Shown in pieces: positions 24,834 through 31,523 of a stretch of DNA of 31,523 nt. A model generated the notes under the pieces. That model worked only from the letters and a program-made list of their open reading frames with translations. It made no database searches and was not told the DNA's origin. How positions within the stretch are numbered: the stretch's first letter is position 1; each line of letters opens with the position of its first letter. The translations under genes and the position numbers were made by a program. Source of the DNA: Betaproteobacteria bacterium UBA2592 (lineage in GTDB: Bacteria > Pseudomonadota > Gammaproteobacteria > Burkholderiales > Rhodocyclaceae); the NCBI GenBank assembly GCA_002340095.1, contig DDKS01000034.1, positions 1 to 31,523 on the forward strand, given 5' to 3'.

Positions 24834-24935
24834 TCAGCCGCGCATCTCCAGGCGTTCGCTGGTCCGTACCACCGGCCGGGCGTCGCAGCCGCCGGTGAGC
24901 AGCAGCAAGGAAGAGAGCCAGGCAAGGATTTTCAT
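24834..24935 (-). CDS. Tiny putative lipoprotein (33 aa)
   Basis: A 33-codon frame reads MKILAWLSSLLLLTGGC followed by DARPVVRTSERLEMRG. The N-terminus is a Lys-led hydrophobic signal ending at C17, an acceptable lipobox (LTGGC), with Asp at +2, which in enterobacteria keeps lipoproteins in the inner membrane. The mature peptide would be only 17 residues. There is no strong ribosome binding site. Downstream, ATGCGC and GCGCAT flank about 30 bases before a T7 run, a weak possible terminator ahead of the metH promoter. No family was recognised, and it could be a chance frame. Confidence 0.4.
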   Translation of the reverse strand: MKILAWLSSLLLLTGGCDARPVVRTSERLEMRG

Positions 24936-24969
24936 GACCGTCGGGGCCAACAAAGGTTCGCGTGAGCGT

Positions 24970-24998
24970 TTGGTAATATGTCGGGAGGACATTATTCC
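24970..24998 (+). promoter_or_regulatory. Possible promoter of the rhodanese gene
   Basis: TTGGTA (24970-24975) and TATTCC (24993-24998) are separated by 17 bp and lie 18 bp before the ATG. Both hexamers match the sigma-70 consensus only partly (about 4 of 6 each), so the call is weak. Confidence 0.25.
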
Positions 24999-25015
24999 AG
25001 AGTGGTTCTTGCATC

Positions 25016-25408
25016 ATGAAACAGTTGCAGCCCCGGGAGGCCTACGCCTACCTGCAGCAGAATCCTGAAGCCCTGTTCATCGACTGCCGCAGCGAGATGG
25101 AATATCTCTTTGTCGGCCATCCCGTGGGTGCCATCCATGTGGCCTGGAACGACGGGCCAGACTGGGAGGTGAACCCCCACTTCGTTGCCGATGTGAAGAA
25201 ACTGGCGGGTAACGGCCTGGAGCGGCCGGTGGTGGTGATCTGCCGCAGCGGCCAGCGCTCCCTGGCGGCCGGCGAGGCCCTGGAGGCGGCCGGATTCACC
25301 GAGGTGGTCAATGTGGTGCACGGCTTCGAAGGAGAACTGGACGAACAGCACCACCGCAGCAGCCGTTCCGGCTGGCGTCACGACGGCTTGCCTTGGGAGC
25401 AGTCCTGA
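25016..25408 (+). CDS. Rhodanese-like sulfurtransferase
   Basis: A 130-aa single-domain rhodanese that would transfer sulfane sulfur via a cysteine persulfide in the cytoplasm. The active-site loop is C76-RSGQRS, after the strand PVVVI, in the standard position. The N-terminal motif FIDCRSEMEYLFVGHPVGAIHVAW is the family's CH2A-like region (usually DVR-x-x-x-E). The protein has no signal peptide. It stands alone and converges on the Bcr/CflA exporter gene with only 21 bp between the stops. The sulfur acceptor cannot be told from the sequence. Confidence 0.88.
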   Translation: MKQLQPREAYAYLQQNPEALFIDCRSEMEYLFVGHPVGAIHVAWNDGPDWEVNPHFVADVKKLAGNGLERPVVVICRSGQRSLAAGEALEAAGFTEVVNVVHGFEGELDEQHHRSSRSGWRHDGLPWEQS

Positions 25409-25429
25409 GCCGGCCTGCCGCTCTTCACG

Positions 25430-26629
25430 TCAGGAGCCTGCCGGTGGCCCGCGCCTGAAGTGGGCCAGCACCAGCAGGACGCCCAGACTGCCCAAGCCGG
25501 CCATGCCCAGGGCCAGACCCAGACGACTGGCCCACAGGGCCGGTGCCACGAAGGCGGCGATGCCGGCGCTCAACAGGGTCTGCAGAAAGCTCTGGCAGGA
25601 AGCTGCCATGCCCCGGTTGTCCGGGAAGATGTCGAGGGAGCGCAGGGTGAGGGTGGGCATGGCCAGGGACATGCCCAGGGTGTAGAGGGGAATGGGCAGC
25701 AGGCTGGGCAGCAGGAGCGGTGGCAGCAGGGCCGCAGCCAGCAGGTTGAGCAGGGCTGCCGCGCCAGTGAGCGCAAAGGCGGTGCTCAGGGTGCGCCGAC
25801 TGCTCCAGCGGCTGGCAACGCGGCCCGAGAGCCAGGCGCCGCCCATCATGCCTGCCGTGGCTGGTACGAACAGCCAGTGGAAGTCCCGGGGGCCCAGCCC
25901 CAGGTGCTCCATGAGGAAGACCGGGGCCGAGAGCACATAGACAAAGAAACCGCCGAAGCTGCAGCCGATGCCGATGCTGGCGGCCAGGAAGCCGCCGTGG
26001 CCGAGCACCCGCCGGTAGTTCCGCAACAGGGAGCCGGGGGACAGGGGCTGGCGTTTTTCCGGGGCCAGGGATTCGGGCAGCAGCTGCCAGCAGGCCAGCC
26101 AGAGGGCCAGCGCCATCAGGGCGAGGAAGGCGAAGGTGGCGCGCCAGCCGGCCAGGCCGAGCAGCCAGCCGCCGATCATCGGGGCCATGGCCGGGGCCAC
26201 GGCGAACATCATGGCGATGTGGGACATGAGCCGCTGGGCTGCGGGACCGGCGTAGAGGTCGCGCACCATGGCCCGGCTCACCACCATCCCGGCTCCGGCG
26301 GAAAACCCCTGCAAGCCTCGCATGAGCCAGAGCATCTCGATGCTGCTGGCCAGGGTGCAGCCGAGGGAGGCGAGGCCGTAGACCGCGACGCCGGCGAGGA
26401 TCACCGGGCGACGGCCGAAGCTGTCGGACAGGGCCCCATGCCAGAGGGTCATCAGGCTGAAGGTGAACAGGTAGATGGACAGGGTCTGCTGGATCGCCAG
26501 GTTGTCCGCCTGCAGGGCCGCCCCGATCTGGGGGAAGGCGGGCAGGTAGGTGTCGATGGAAAAGGGACCGACGGCGGCCAGGGCGGCCAGCAGCACGGTC
26601 AGCCCCAGGGTGGGCTGGCGGGAATTCAT
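25430..26629 (-). CDS. Bcr/CflA family drug efflux transporter (MFS)
   Basis: A 399-aa major facilitator with about 12 hydrophobic segments in the inner membrane. It shows the Bcr/CflA hallmarks: FSIDTYLPAFPQIG at the end of helix 1, the loop motif GALSDSFGRRPVIL between helices 2 and 3, and RGLQGFSAGAGMVVSRAMVRDLY in helix 4 and beyond. Members export bicyclomycin, chloramphenicol or sulfonamide-type compounds by proton antiport; the substrate here is unknown. Its ATG overlaps the stop of the comM-like gene (ATGA at 26626-26629), so the two are co-translated although unrelated in function. Confidence 0.9.
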   Translation of the reverse strand: MNSRQPTLGLTVLLAALAAVGPFSIDTYLPAFPQIGAALQADNLAIQQTLSIYLFTFSLMTLWHGALSDSFGRRPVILAGVAVYGLASLGCTLASSIEMLWLMRGLQGFSAGAGMVVSRAMVRDLYAGPAAQRLMSHIAMMFAVAPAMAPMIGGWLLGLAGWRATFAFLALMALALWLACWQLLPESLAPEKRQPLSPGSLLRNYRRVLGHGGFLAASIGIGCSFGGFFVYVLSAPVFLMEHLGLGPRDFHWLFVPATAGMMGGAWLSGRVASRWSSRRTLSTAFALTGAAALLNLLAAALLPPLLLPSLLPIPLYTLGMSLAMPTLTLRSLDIFPDNRGMAASCQSFLQTLLSAGIAAFVAPALWASRLGLALGMAGLGSLGVLLVLAHFRRGPPAGS

Positions 26630-28125
26630 GCGGGTTCGCTGAAGGGGCGGCGGTATTGCAGGGCTTCCGCCAGGTGGATTTTCCGGATCGACGGGCTGTC
26701 GGCCAGGTCGGCGATGGTGCGGGCTACTTTCAGGACCCGGTGCCAGGAACGGGCCGAGAGGTCGAGCCGGACGGCGGCCTGCTGCAACAGGGCGAGGGCA
26801 TCCGCTTCCGGGCGCAGGTGGGTGTCGGCCTGGGCCGGTCCGAGGCGGGCATTGGCAACGCCCTGGCGCTGCTGCTGCCGGCTCAGGGCCGCCGCGACCC
26901 GCTGCCGCACCGTTGCTGAGGCTTCGCCGGTGCCGGTCTGGGCCAGGGTTTCCGGGGGCAGGGCGGGGACCTCCACGATCAGGTCCATCCGGTCCAGGAT
27001 GGGGCCGGAAATCTTGCTGCGGTAGCGACGGATCTGGTCCGGGGTGCAGCGGCAGCGGCCGTTGGGGTGCCCCTGCCAGCCGCAGGGGCAGGGATTCATG
27101 GCCGCCACGAGCTGAAAGCGGGCGGGAAAGGTGGCGTGTCGGGCGGCCCGGGCGATGTGGATTTCGCCTCTTTCGAGGGGGTCGCGCAGGCTTTCGAGCA
27201 CCTTGCGGTCGAATTCGGTGAATTCATCAAGGAACAGCACGCCCTGGGTGGCCAGGGAAATCTCCCCGGGTCGAGGCGGGCTGCCGCCGCCTACCAGCGC
27301 CACGGCGGAGGCGGTGGCGTGGGGGGCACGGTAGGGGCGCTGACGGAAACGGGACGGGTCGAAGCAGCCGGCCAGGGAGAGTACGGCGGCGGATTCCCGG
27401 GCCGCGGCATCTTCCAGGGGCGGCAGCAGGCCGGGCAGGCGGCTGGCGAGCATGGACTTGCCGCTGCCCGGAGGGCCGTATAGCAAGAGGGAATGCCCGC
27501 CTGCCGCGGCGATTTCCAGCACCCGCCGGGCCTGGGCCTGGCCCTTGACATCGGCCAGATCCGGGTGTTCCGGGCCGGCTTCCGCCGGAGCCGCTTCAGG
27601 CGTGGCCAGCCCGGTTTCGCCGCGCAGGTAGGCGCACACTTCCAGCAGGCTCGTCGCCCCCAGGACCGGAGCGGCAGCGGCCTGGGCTGCTTCGCTGGCG
27701 CTGGCCTGGGGCAGGATGAAGGTGCAGCCCGTGTCGCCGGCCGCCAGGATCATCGCGAAGGCACCCCGTACCGGTTGCAGGGCCCCCGATAGGGAAAGCT
27801 CCCCGGCGAATTCGTGGTTTTCCAGGCGCCGGGCAGGAATCTGCCCGGAGGCGGCGAGGATGCCGAGGGCGATGGGCAGGTCGAAACGGCCGGATTCCTT
27901 GGGCAGGTCGGCCGGGGCGAGGTTGACGGTGATGCGGCGCTGGGGGAATTCGAAGCCGGAATTGATGATGGCGGCCCGCACCCGGTCCCGGGCCTCCTTC
28001 ACCTCGGTGTCGGGCAGGCCGACCAGGGTGAAGCCGGGCAGGCCCGCCGCCAGGTGCACTTCCACCCGGACCCGGGGAGCCTGGAGGCCGTCCAGGCCCC
28101 GGCACCAGAGGCTGGCCAGGGTCAT
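26626..28125 (-). CDS. comM: ComM/YifB-type Mg-chelatase-like AAA+ ATPase
   Basis: A 499-aa AAA+ protein, the usual length of YifB/ComM. The N-terminal ChlI-like domain contains VEVHLAAGLPGFTLVGLPDTEVKEARDRV and ITVNLAPADLPKESGRFDLPIALGI. Walker A is YGPPGSGKS near residue 217 and Walker B LFLDEFTEF near 300. A Mg_chelatase_C domain ends the protein. ComM acts as a hexameric helicase that promotes branch migration of incoming DNA during natural transformation. The gene follows ubiK by 6 bp and overlaps the exporter gene. It has only a weak ribosome binding site, so coupling to ubiK translation is likely. Confidence 0.92.
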   Translation of the reverse strand: MTLASLWCRGLDGLQAPRVRVEVHLAAGLPGFTLVGLPDTEVKEARDRVRAAIINSGFEFPQRRITVNLAPADLPKESGRFDLPIALGILAASGQIPARRLENHEFAGELSLSGALQPVRGAFAMILAAGDTGCTFILPQASASEAAQAAAAPVLGATSLLEVCAYLRGETGLATPEAAPAEAGPEHPDLADVKGQAQARRVLEIAAAGGHSLLLYGPPGSGKSMLASRLPGLLPPLEDAAARESAAVLSLAGCFDPSRFRQRPYRAPHATASAVALVGGGSPPRPGEISLATQGVLFLDEFTEFDRKVLESLRDPLERGEIHIARAARHATFPARFQLVAAMNPCPCGWQGHPNGRCRCTPDQIRRYRSKISGPILDRMDLIVEVPALPPETLAQTGTGEASATVRQRVAAALSRQQQRQGVANARLGPAQADTHLRPEADALALLQQAAVRLDLSARSWHRVLKVARTIADLADSPSIRKIHLAEALQYRRPFSEPA

Positions 28126-28131
28126 GGGGGC

Positions 28132-28374
28132 TTATTCGTCCCGCTGGGCTTTTTCCAGGGCTTCCACCCGCGCTTCCAGCGCCTGCAGCTTTTCCCGGGT
28201 GCGGGCCAGGACCTGGGCCTGGATGTCGAATTCCTCCCGGGTTACCAGATCCATCTTGGTAAACAGGGTGCCCATCAGGGCGCGCACATTCTTTTCCACG
28301 TCCTTGGCAGGGCTGGCGGCGATCAGGGCGCTGATCTTGTTGCTGATGTCCTCGAGAACCTTGGGATCAAACAT
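28132..28374 (-). CDS. ubiK: Ubiquinone biosynthesis accessory factor UbiK (BMFP family)
   Basis: An 80-aa small helical protein. The N-terminus MFDPKVLEDISNKISALI and the C-terminal coiled coil (FDIQAQVLARTREKLQALEARVEALEK) are typical of the YqiC/UbiK (BMFP) family. In E. coli UbiK binds UbiJ and supports the aerobic ubiquinone assembly complex; earlier it was described as membrane-fusogenic. The start at 28374 follows an excellent AGGAGG seven bases upstream; a longer frame reaching 28533 is low-complexity and reads through the glnK control region. It heads the ubiK-comM-exporter operon and is divergent from glnK-amtB. Confidence 0.9.
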   Translation of the reverse strand: MFDPKVLEDISNKISALIAASPAKDVEKNVRALMGTLFTKMDLVTREEFDIQAQVLARTREKLQALEARVEALEKAQRDE

Positions 28375-28482
28375 GGTGCTTTCCTCCTTGCCAGCGAGTT
28401 TAGCACGGGGCCGGGAGGGGGCCGGCAGGCTGCACCCTGCGCAGGACCGGGGCGTTCGAGATGGTGCGCCAGGGTGGGGGGG

Positions 28483-28499
28483 CGCACCGCGGTGGTGCG
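28483..28499 (+). promoter_or_regulatory. Candidate NtrC enhancer site
   Basis: The sequence CGCACCGCGGTGGTGCG fits the NtrC dyad GCAC-N6-GGTGC and lies about 72 bp upstream of the -24 element of glnK, a usual enhancer distance. A weaker half-site (CGCCGGTGCA) follows at 28517-28526, possibly the second of a tandem pair. Confidence 0.55.
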
Positions 28500-28561
28500 T
28501 GGGGGCCGGAGCCTTGCGCCGGTGCATGTCCAAGCTTTTGAATGGAAAGGGTTTTGCTGTC

Positions 28562-28577
28562 TGGCACGGTCCCTGCT
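28562..28577 (+). promoter_or_regulatory. Sigma-54 (-24/-12) promoter of glnK-amtB
   Basis: TGGCACGGTCCCTGCT holds the invariant GG (28563-28564) and GC (28575-28576) with exactly 10 bp between them. It differs from the TGGCACG-N4-TTGC consensus only in one T of TTGC. With the NtrC-like dyad upstream, it would place glnK-amtB under nitrogen-limitation control. Confidence 0.75.
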
Positions 28578-28679
28578 TTTGTTGCGGTGCAAGATTGACG
28601 CTTCACAGGAGTCTCCAGTTTCCGCTCCGGCCGGGGGAAACCGGGAGAAAGCCCAATTACTTTAGTGAGGAACCTACCC

Positions 28680-29018
28680 ATGAAATTCGTAACCGCCATC
28701 ATCAAGCCGTTCAAGCTTGACGAAGTGCGTGAGGCCCTTTCCGCCATCGGCGTCCAGGGCATCACCGTTACCGAAGTGAAGGGCTTCGGCCGGCAAAAAG
28801 GGCATACGGAGCTGTATCGCGGCGCCGAGTATGTGGTTGATTTTCTGCCCAAGGTGAAAATCGAGGCAGCAATCAAGAGCGAACTGCTGGATCAGGTCAT
28901 CGAAGCCATCGAGAAGGCCGCCAGCACCGGCAAGATCGGCGACGGCAAGATCTTCGTGTCCGATCTGGAACAAGTCATCCGCATCCGTACCGGTGAAACC
29001 GGCGTGGACGCCCTTTAA
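28680..29018 (+). CDS. glnK: Nitrogen regulatory protein PII (GlnK)
   Basis: The 112-aa PII signal protein senses 2-oxoglutarate and ATP/ADP and blocks AmtB when nitrogen is sufficient. The uridylylation site Y51 is present in the T-loop (GHTELYRGAEY). The B-loop TGKIGDGKIF and the C-terminal IRTGETGVDAL are standard. The start at 28680 (MKFVTAIIKPF) follows GAGGAA and gives the family length; the in-frame ATG at 28665 would add five residues. The amtB gene begins 14 bp after its stop, the usual glnK-amtB pairing. It lies downstream of a sigma-54 promoter and an NtrC-like site. Direct linkage to amtB favours the name glnK over glnB. Confidence 0.95.
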   Translation: MKFVTAIIKPFKLDEVREALSAIGVQGITVTEVKGFGRQKGHTELYRGAEYVVDFLPKVKIEAAIKSELLDQVIEAIEKAASTGKIGDGKIFVSDLEQVIRIRTGETGVDAL

Positions 29019-29031
29019 GGAGAACTGGATC

Positions 29032-30516
29032 ATGAAACGCCTGTTTGCATGTCTCGCGCTGTTGGGCGCGGTAGTCCTGGGCGCCCCCGCCTGGGCCGAG
29101 GAGGCCAAGCCCGCAGCCGAAGCGGCCGTGGCCGCCGTCGAGGCCGTTGTCGCAGAAGCTGCTCCCGCTGCGGCCCCGGCCGAAGCGGAGCCTGCCCCCG
29201 CTCCCGTGATCAGCAAGGTGGATACCGCCTGGGTGATGGTTTGCGCCGCCCTGGTCATTCTCATGTCCATTCCCGGTCTGGCCCTGTTCTACGGTGGCCT
29301 GGTCCGTTCCAAGAACATGCTGTCGGTGCTGATGCAGGTCTTCGTGGTGTTCAGCCTGATCAGCGTGCTTTGGGTGGTGTATGGCTATTCCCTGGCCTTT
29401 ACCGAGGGCAACGCCTTCTTCGGTACGCTGGACAAGCTGTTCCTCAAGGGCATCACTGCGGATTCCCTGGGGGCGACCTTCTCCAAAGGTGTCTACACCT
29501 CGGAATTCGCCTTCGTGATCTTCCAGGGCGCCTTCGCCGCGATCACCTGCGGCCTGATCGTCGGTGCCTTTGCCGAGCGCATCCGCTTCTCCGCCGTGCT
29601 GTTGTTCATGGTGATCTGGTTTACCTTCTCCTACGTGCCCATGGCCCACATGGTCTGGTACTGGGCCGGTCCTGACGCCTATACCGACGCTGCCGCCGCC
29701 GAAGCTGCCGCTGCCACCGCCGGCCTGATGTTCCAGAAGGGTGCCCTCGACTTCGCCGGTGGCACCGTGGTGCACATCAATGCCGCCGTGGCTGGTCTGG
29801 TCGGAGCCTACATGGTGGGCAAGCGGGTGGGTTACGGCCGTGAATCCATGGCTCCCCACAGCCTGACCTTCACCATGATCGGCGCTTCCCTGCTGTGGTT
29901 TGGCTGGTTTGGCTTCAACGCCGGTTCTGCCCTCGAAGCCAACGGTGTGGCTGCCGGCGCCATGGTCACTACCTGGGTTGCCACCGCTGCCGCCACCCTG
30001 TCCTGGATGCTGGCCGAGTGGCTGCTCAAGGGCAAGCCCTCCATGCTGGGTGCCGCTTCCGGTGCCGTGGCCGGCCTCGTGGCCATCACGCCCGCCGCCG
30101 GTTTCGTCGGTGTGATCGGCGCCATCGTCATCGGTCTGGTGGCCGGTGTGGTCTGCCTGTGGGGTGTCAATGGCCTGAAGCGGATGCTGGGTGCCGATGA
30201 CTCCCTGGACGTGTTCGGTGTCCATGGCGTGGGTGGCATTCTCGGTGCCGTGCTGACCGGTGTGTTCGCCGATCCCGCCCTGGGCGGCTCCGGCATCTGG
30301 GATTACGTGGCCAACAAGGTCGCCGACGGCTACTCCATCGGCGCCCAGGTCATGATCCAGCTGACCGGCGTCGGTATCACCATCGTCTGGTCCGCCGTCG
30401 TGGCTTTCATCGCCTTCAAGCTGGTGGATATCTTCGTGGGCCTGCGGGTGCCCGAAGAAGAGGAACGGGAAGGCCTGGACATCACGTCCCACGGCGAAAC
30501 CGCCTACCACCACTGA
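29032..30516 (+). CDS. amtB: Ammonium transporter AmtB
   Basis: A 494-aa inner-membrane ammonium channel that works as a trimer. A signal peptide (MKRLFACLALLGAVVLGAPAWA) is followed by an unusually long Ala/Pro/Glu-rich periplasmic segment to about residue 60. Then come 11 expected membrane helices, beginning near DTAWVMVCAALVILM. The pore twin histidines are H248 (VVHINAAVAG) and H398 (GVHGVGG), 150 residues apart as in E. coli AmtB. The start at 29032 has AAGGAGA upstream and yields the signal peptide. It is blocked by the GlnK T-loop when ammonium is plentiful. A strong intrinsic terminator follows. Confidence 0.96.
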   Translation: MKRLFACLALLGAVVLGAPAWAEEAKPAAEAAVAAVEAVVAEAAPAAAPAEAEPAPAPVISKVDTAWVMVCAALVILMSIPGLALFYGGLVRSKNMLSVLMQVFVVFSLISVLWVVYGYSLAFTEGNAFFGTLDKLFLKGITADSLGATFSKGVYTSEFAFVIFQGAFAAITCGLIVGAFAERIRFSAVLLFMVIWFTFSYVPMAHMVWYWAGPDAYTDAAAAEAAAATAGLMFQKGALDFAGGTVVHINAAVAGLVGAYMVGKRVGYGRESMAPHSLTFTMIGASLLWFGWFGFNAGSALEANGVAAGAMVTTWVATAAATLSWMLAEWLLKGKPSMLGAASGAVAGLVAITPAAGFVGVIGAIVIGLVAGVVCLWGVNGLKRMLGADDSLDVFGVHGVGGILGAVLTGVFADPALGGSGIWDYVANKVADGYSIGAQVMIQLTGVGITIVWSAVVAFIAFKLVDIFVGLRVPEEEEREGLDITSHGETAYHH

Positions 30517-30543
30517 GCACGCCAGCAATCTTCTCTCTCCTTT

Positions 30544-30568
30544 GGGCGCCTTTGGGCGCCCTTTTTTT
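30544..30568 (+). terminator. Intrinsic terminator after amtB
   Basis: GGGCGCC (30544-30550) pairs perfectly with GGCGCCC (30555-30561) around a 4-nt loop and is followed by seven T residues (30562-30568). It lies 28 bp after the amtB stop and ends the glnK-amtB transcript. Confidence 0.9.
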
Positions 30569-30595
30569 GTCCACGGTCGGGCTATGATGCAGGGC

Positions 30596-31363
30596 ATGTG
30601 GATCGCACATCTTTCCGACCTCCATCTGACTGCGGATGACCAGCCTCTGTATGGCCGGGTGTATACCCGTTCGGCCTTTTGCCTGGCCCTGGAGCGGATT
30701 GCCGGGTTGAAGCGGCAGCCGGATTTGCTGCTGCTTACCGGCGATCTGGCCAATGGCGCTGATGGGAGGGCTTACCGGTTTCTCCAGCAGCAGCTGATAC
30801 AGCTCGGCTTGCCTTTTTGCCTGCTACCCGGCAACCACGATGGGCGGGAAACCATGGCCGAGGTATTCCCTGGTGCTTTTGCCGGTTGGCAGGGACGGGT
30901 CGGCTATCTTGACCTGCCGGAAGGACGTCTGCTGCTGCTCGATACTTCGGTGCCGGGAAAGGAATGGGGAAGCGTCACGAAAGATGAGGTGGCGCGGTTG
31001 GAGGGTCTGCTGCAAGGTCCGGTTTTGCTGGCCATGCATCATCCGCCCTTTGCCGTGGGCATTCCCGGCATGGACCGGATCGCCTGCCGGGGCGAGGTGC
31101 AGAGCCTGGGGCAGCGTCTCGGCCAGCGGGGGGTCGAAGGGCTGCTGTGCGGCCATGTGCACCGCCATGTGAGCACGTGCTTTCACGGCATTCCCGCCCA
31201 GGTGGCGCCTTCGCCGGCGCACCAGATCGCCCTGGATGCCGGACCCCTGGCCTATACCCTGGAGCCGGGTGGCTTCCTGCTGCACGACTGGGAGCCCGGC
31301 CGGCATCTGATCAGCCACTACCTGCCGGTACAGGCCGCGCCGGTGCATGTGTACGCGGAATGA
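30596..31363 (+). CDS. CpdA-like calcineurin-family metallophosphoesterase
   Basis: A 255-aa cytoplasmic phosphoesterase with the complete dinuclear metal signature. In order: D-x-H in HLSDLHL near residue 8, GD in LLLTGDLANG, GNHD in LLPGNHDGR, the histidine of LAMHHPPF, and GHxH in CGHVHRH. The pattern fits class III cyclic-nucleotide phosphodiesterases such as CpdA (cAMP) and related broad-range enzymes; the substrate is not certain. The start is ambiguous: ATGs at 30584, 30587 and 30596 are all in frame. The last gives the family N-terminus MWIAHLSDLHL, although its AGGG lies very close. It sits after the amtB terminator and before the end repeat, probably with its own promoter. Confidence 0.85.
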   Translation: MWIAHLSDLHLTADDQPLYGRVYTRSAFCLALERIAGLKRQPDLLLLTGDLANGADGRAYRFLQQQLIQLGLPFCLLPGNHDGRETMAEVFPGAFAGWQGRVGYLDLPEGRLLLLDTSVPGKEWGSVTKDEVARLEGLLQGPVLLAMHHPPFAVGIPGMDRIACRGEVQSLGQRLGQRGVEGLLCGHVHRHVSTCFHGIPAQVAPSPAHQIALDAGPLAYTLEPGGFLLHDWEPGRHLISHYLPVQAAPVHVYAE

Positions 31364-31366
31364 ACC

Positions 31367-31523
31367 TAAAAACCTCACCACAGAGACACAAAGACACAGA
31401 GAGCTTCAAAAAAACAGTGGCTTGCATTTTCTTCCACGCACACCCAGAAAGTGACCAGGCCCTCCAGGACAAGTCTTTGTTTTTCCTCGGCGTCTCTGTG
31501 CCTCTGTGGTTTAACTGAGGTTT
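31367..31523. repeat. Dispersed intergenic repeat, long copy
   Basis: The first 78 bases match the start of the window. The long copy is an imperfect inverted repeat. Its left arm, from about 31370 (AAACCTCACCACAGAGACA), pairs with the right arm (about 31486-31523), which reads AAACCTCAGTTAAACCACAG on the other strand, with a 5-base insertion. It starts three bases after the metallophosphoesterase stop and runs to the window edge. It has no coding potential and resembles MITE-like or palindromic intergenic repeats. GGACAAGTCT at 31467-31476 also occurs in elements A and B, perhaps by chance. Confidence 0.75.

Noticed and set aside
28975..30753. 592-codon minus-strand frame opposite amtB
   Set aside because: His/Gly/Asp-rich shadow of amtB with no domain; it also crosses the amtB terminator.

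Overview
The window looks like a chromosomal segment of a high-GC Gram-negative bacterium, most likely a betaproteobacterium of the Rhodocyclales type (Azospira/Dechloromonas-like). This is inferred from TrmA, an ISC-type ferredoxin, UbiK, a short type-2 ArgC, a class I SAH riboswitch in front of metH and an NtrC/sigma-54-controlled glnK-amtB pair. No rRNA, tRNA or CRISPR array was seen. Both ends of the window lie in copies of the same short dispersed repeat, so the window may be a contig that broke at repeats.

Layout. 1-300: two repeat families. 307-2701: housekeeping genes (trmA, ferredoxin, a cytochrome c lipoprotein with a small membrane partner); trmA is flanked by two related palindromic elements. 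2753-19098: a 16.3-kb defence island, all on the minus strand. 19099-19430: a non-coding gap. 19431-31363: core genes (argC, DUF2721 protein, metH under an SAH riboswitch, a tiny lipoprotein, rhodanese, Bcr/CflA exporter, comM/yifB, ubiK, glnK, amtB, a metallophosphoesterase).

The defence island is the main interest. In transcription order it encodes: a 1772-aa Druantia-DruE/YprA-like helicase with a DUF1998 region and a C-terminal PD-(D/E)XK-like nuclease domain; a DISARM DrmD-like SNF2 helicase; a DUF4143-type AAA ATPase; a DrmMI/Eco57I-like adenine methylase; an SMC/RecF-like ATPase; a DUF4276 protein with TOPRIM-like acidic motifs; and an HNH nuclease. Four junctions have overlaps or gaps of a few bases, which indicates translational coupling. 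The combination of a Druantia-type helicase with DISARM-type DrmD and methylase, but no separate DrmA, DrmB or DrmC, marks a hybrid class. I recall such YprA-centred systems being proposed recently under the name ARMADA. The attached ATPase/TOPRIM-like/HNH trio looks like a second effector module resembling Septu, OLD and PARIS.

The clearest regulatory elements are a complete SAH riboswitch whose pseudoknot strand is shared with an intrinsic terminator ahead of metH, and an NtrC site plus a -24/-12 promoter ahead of glnK-amtB.
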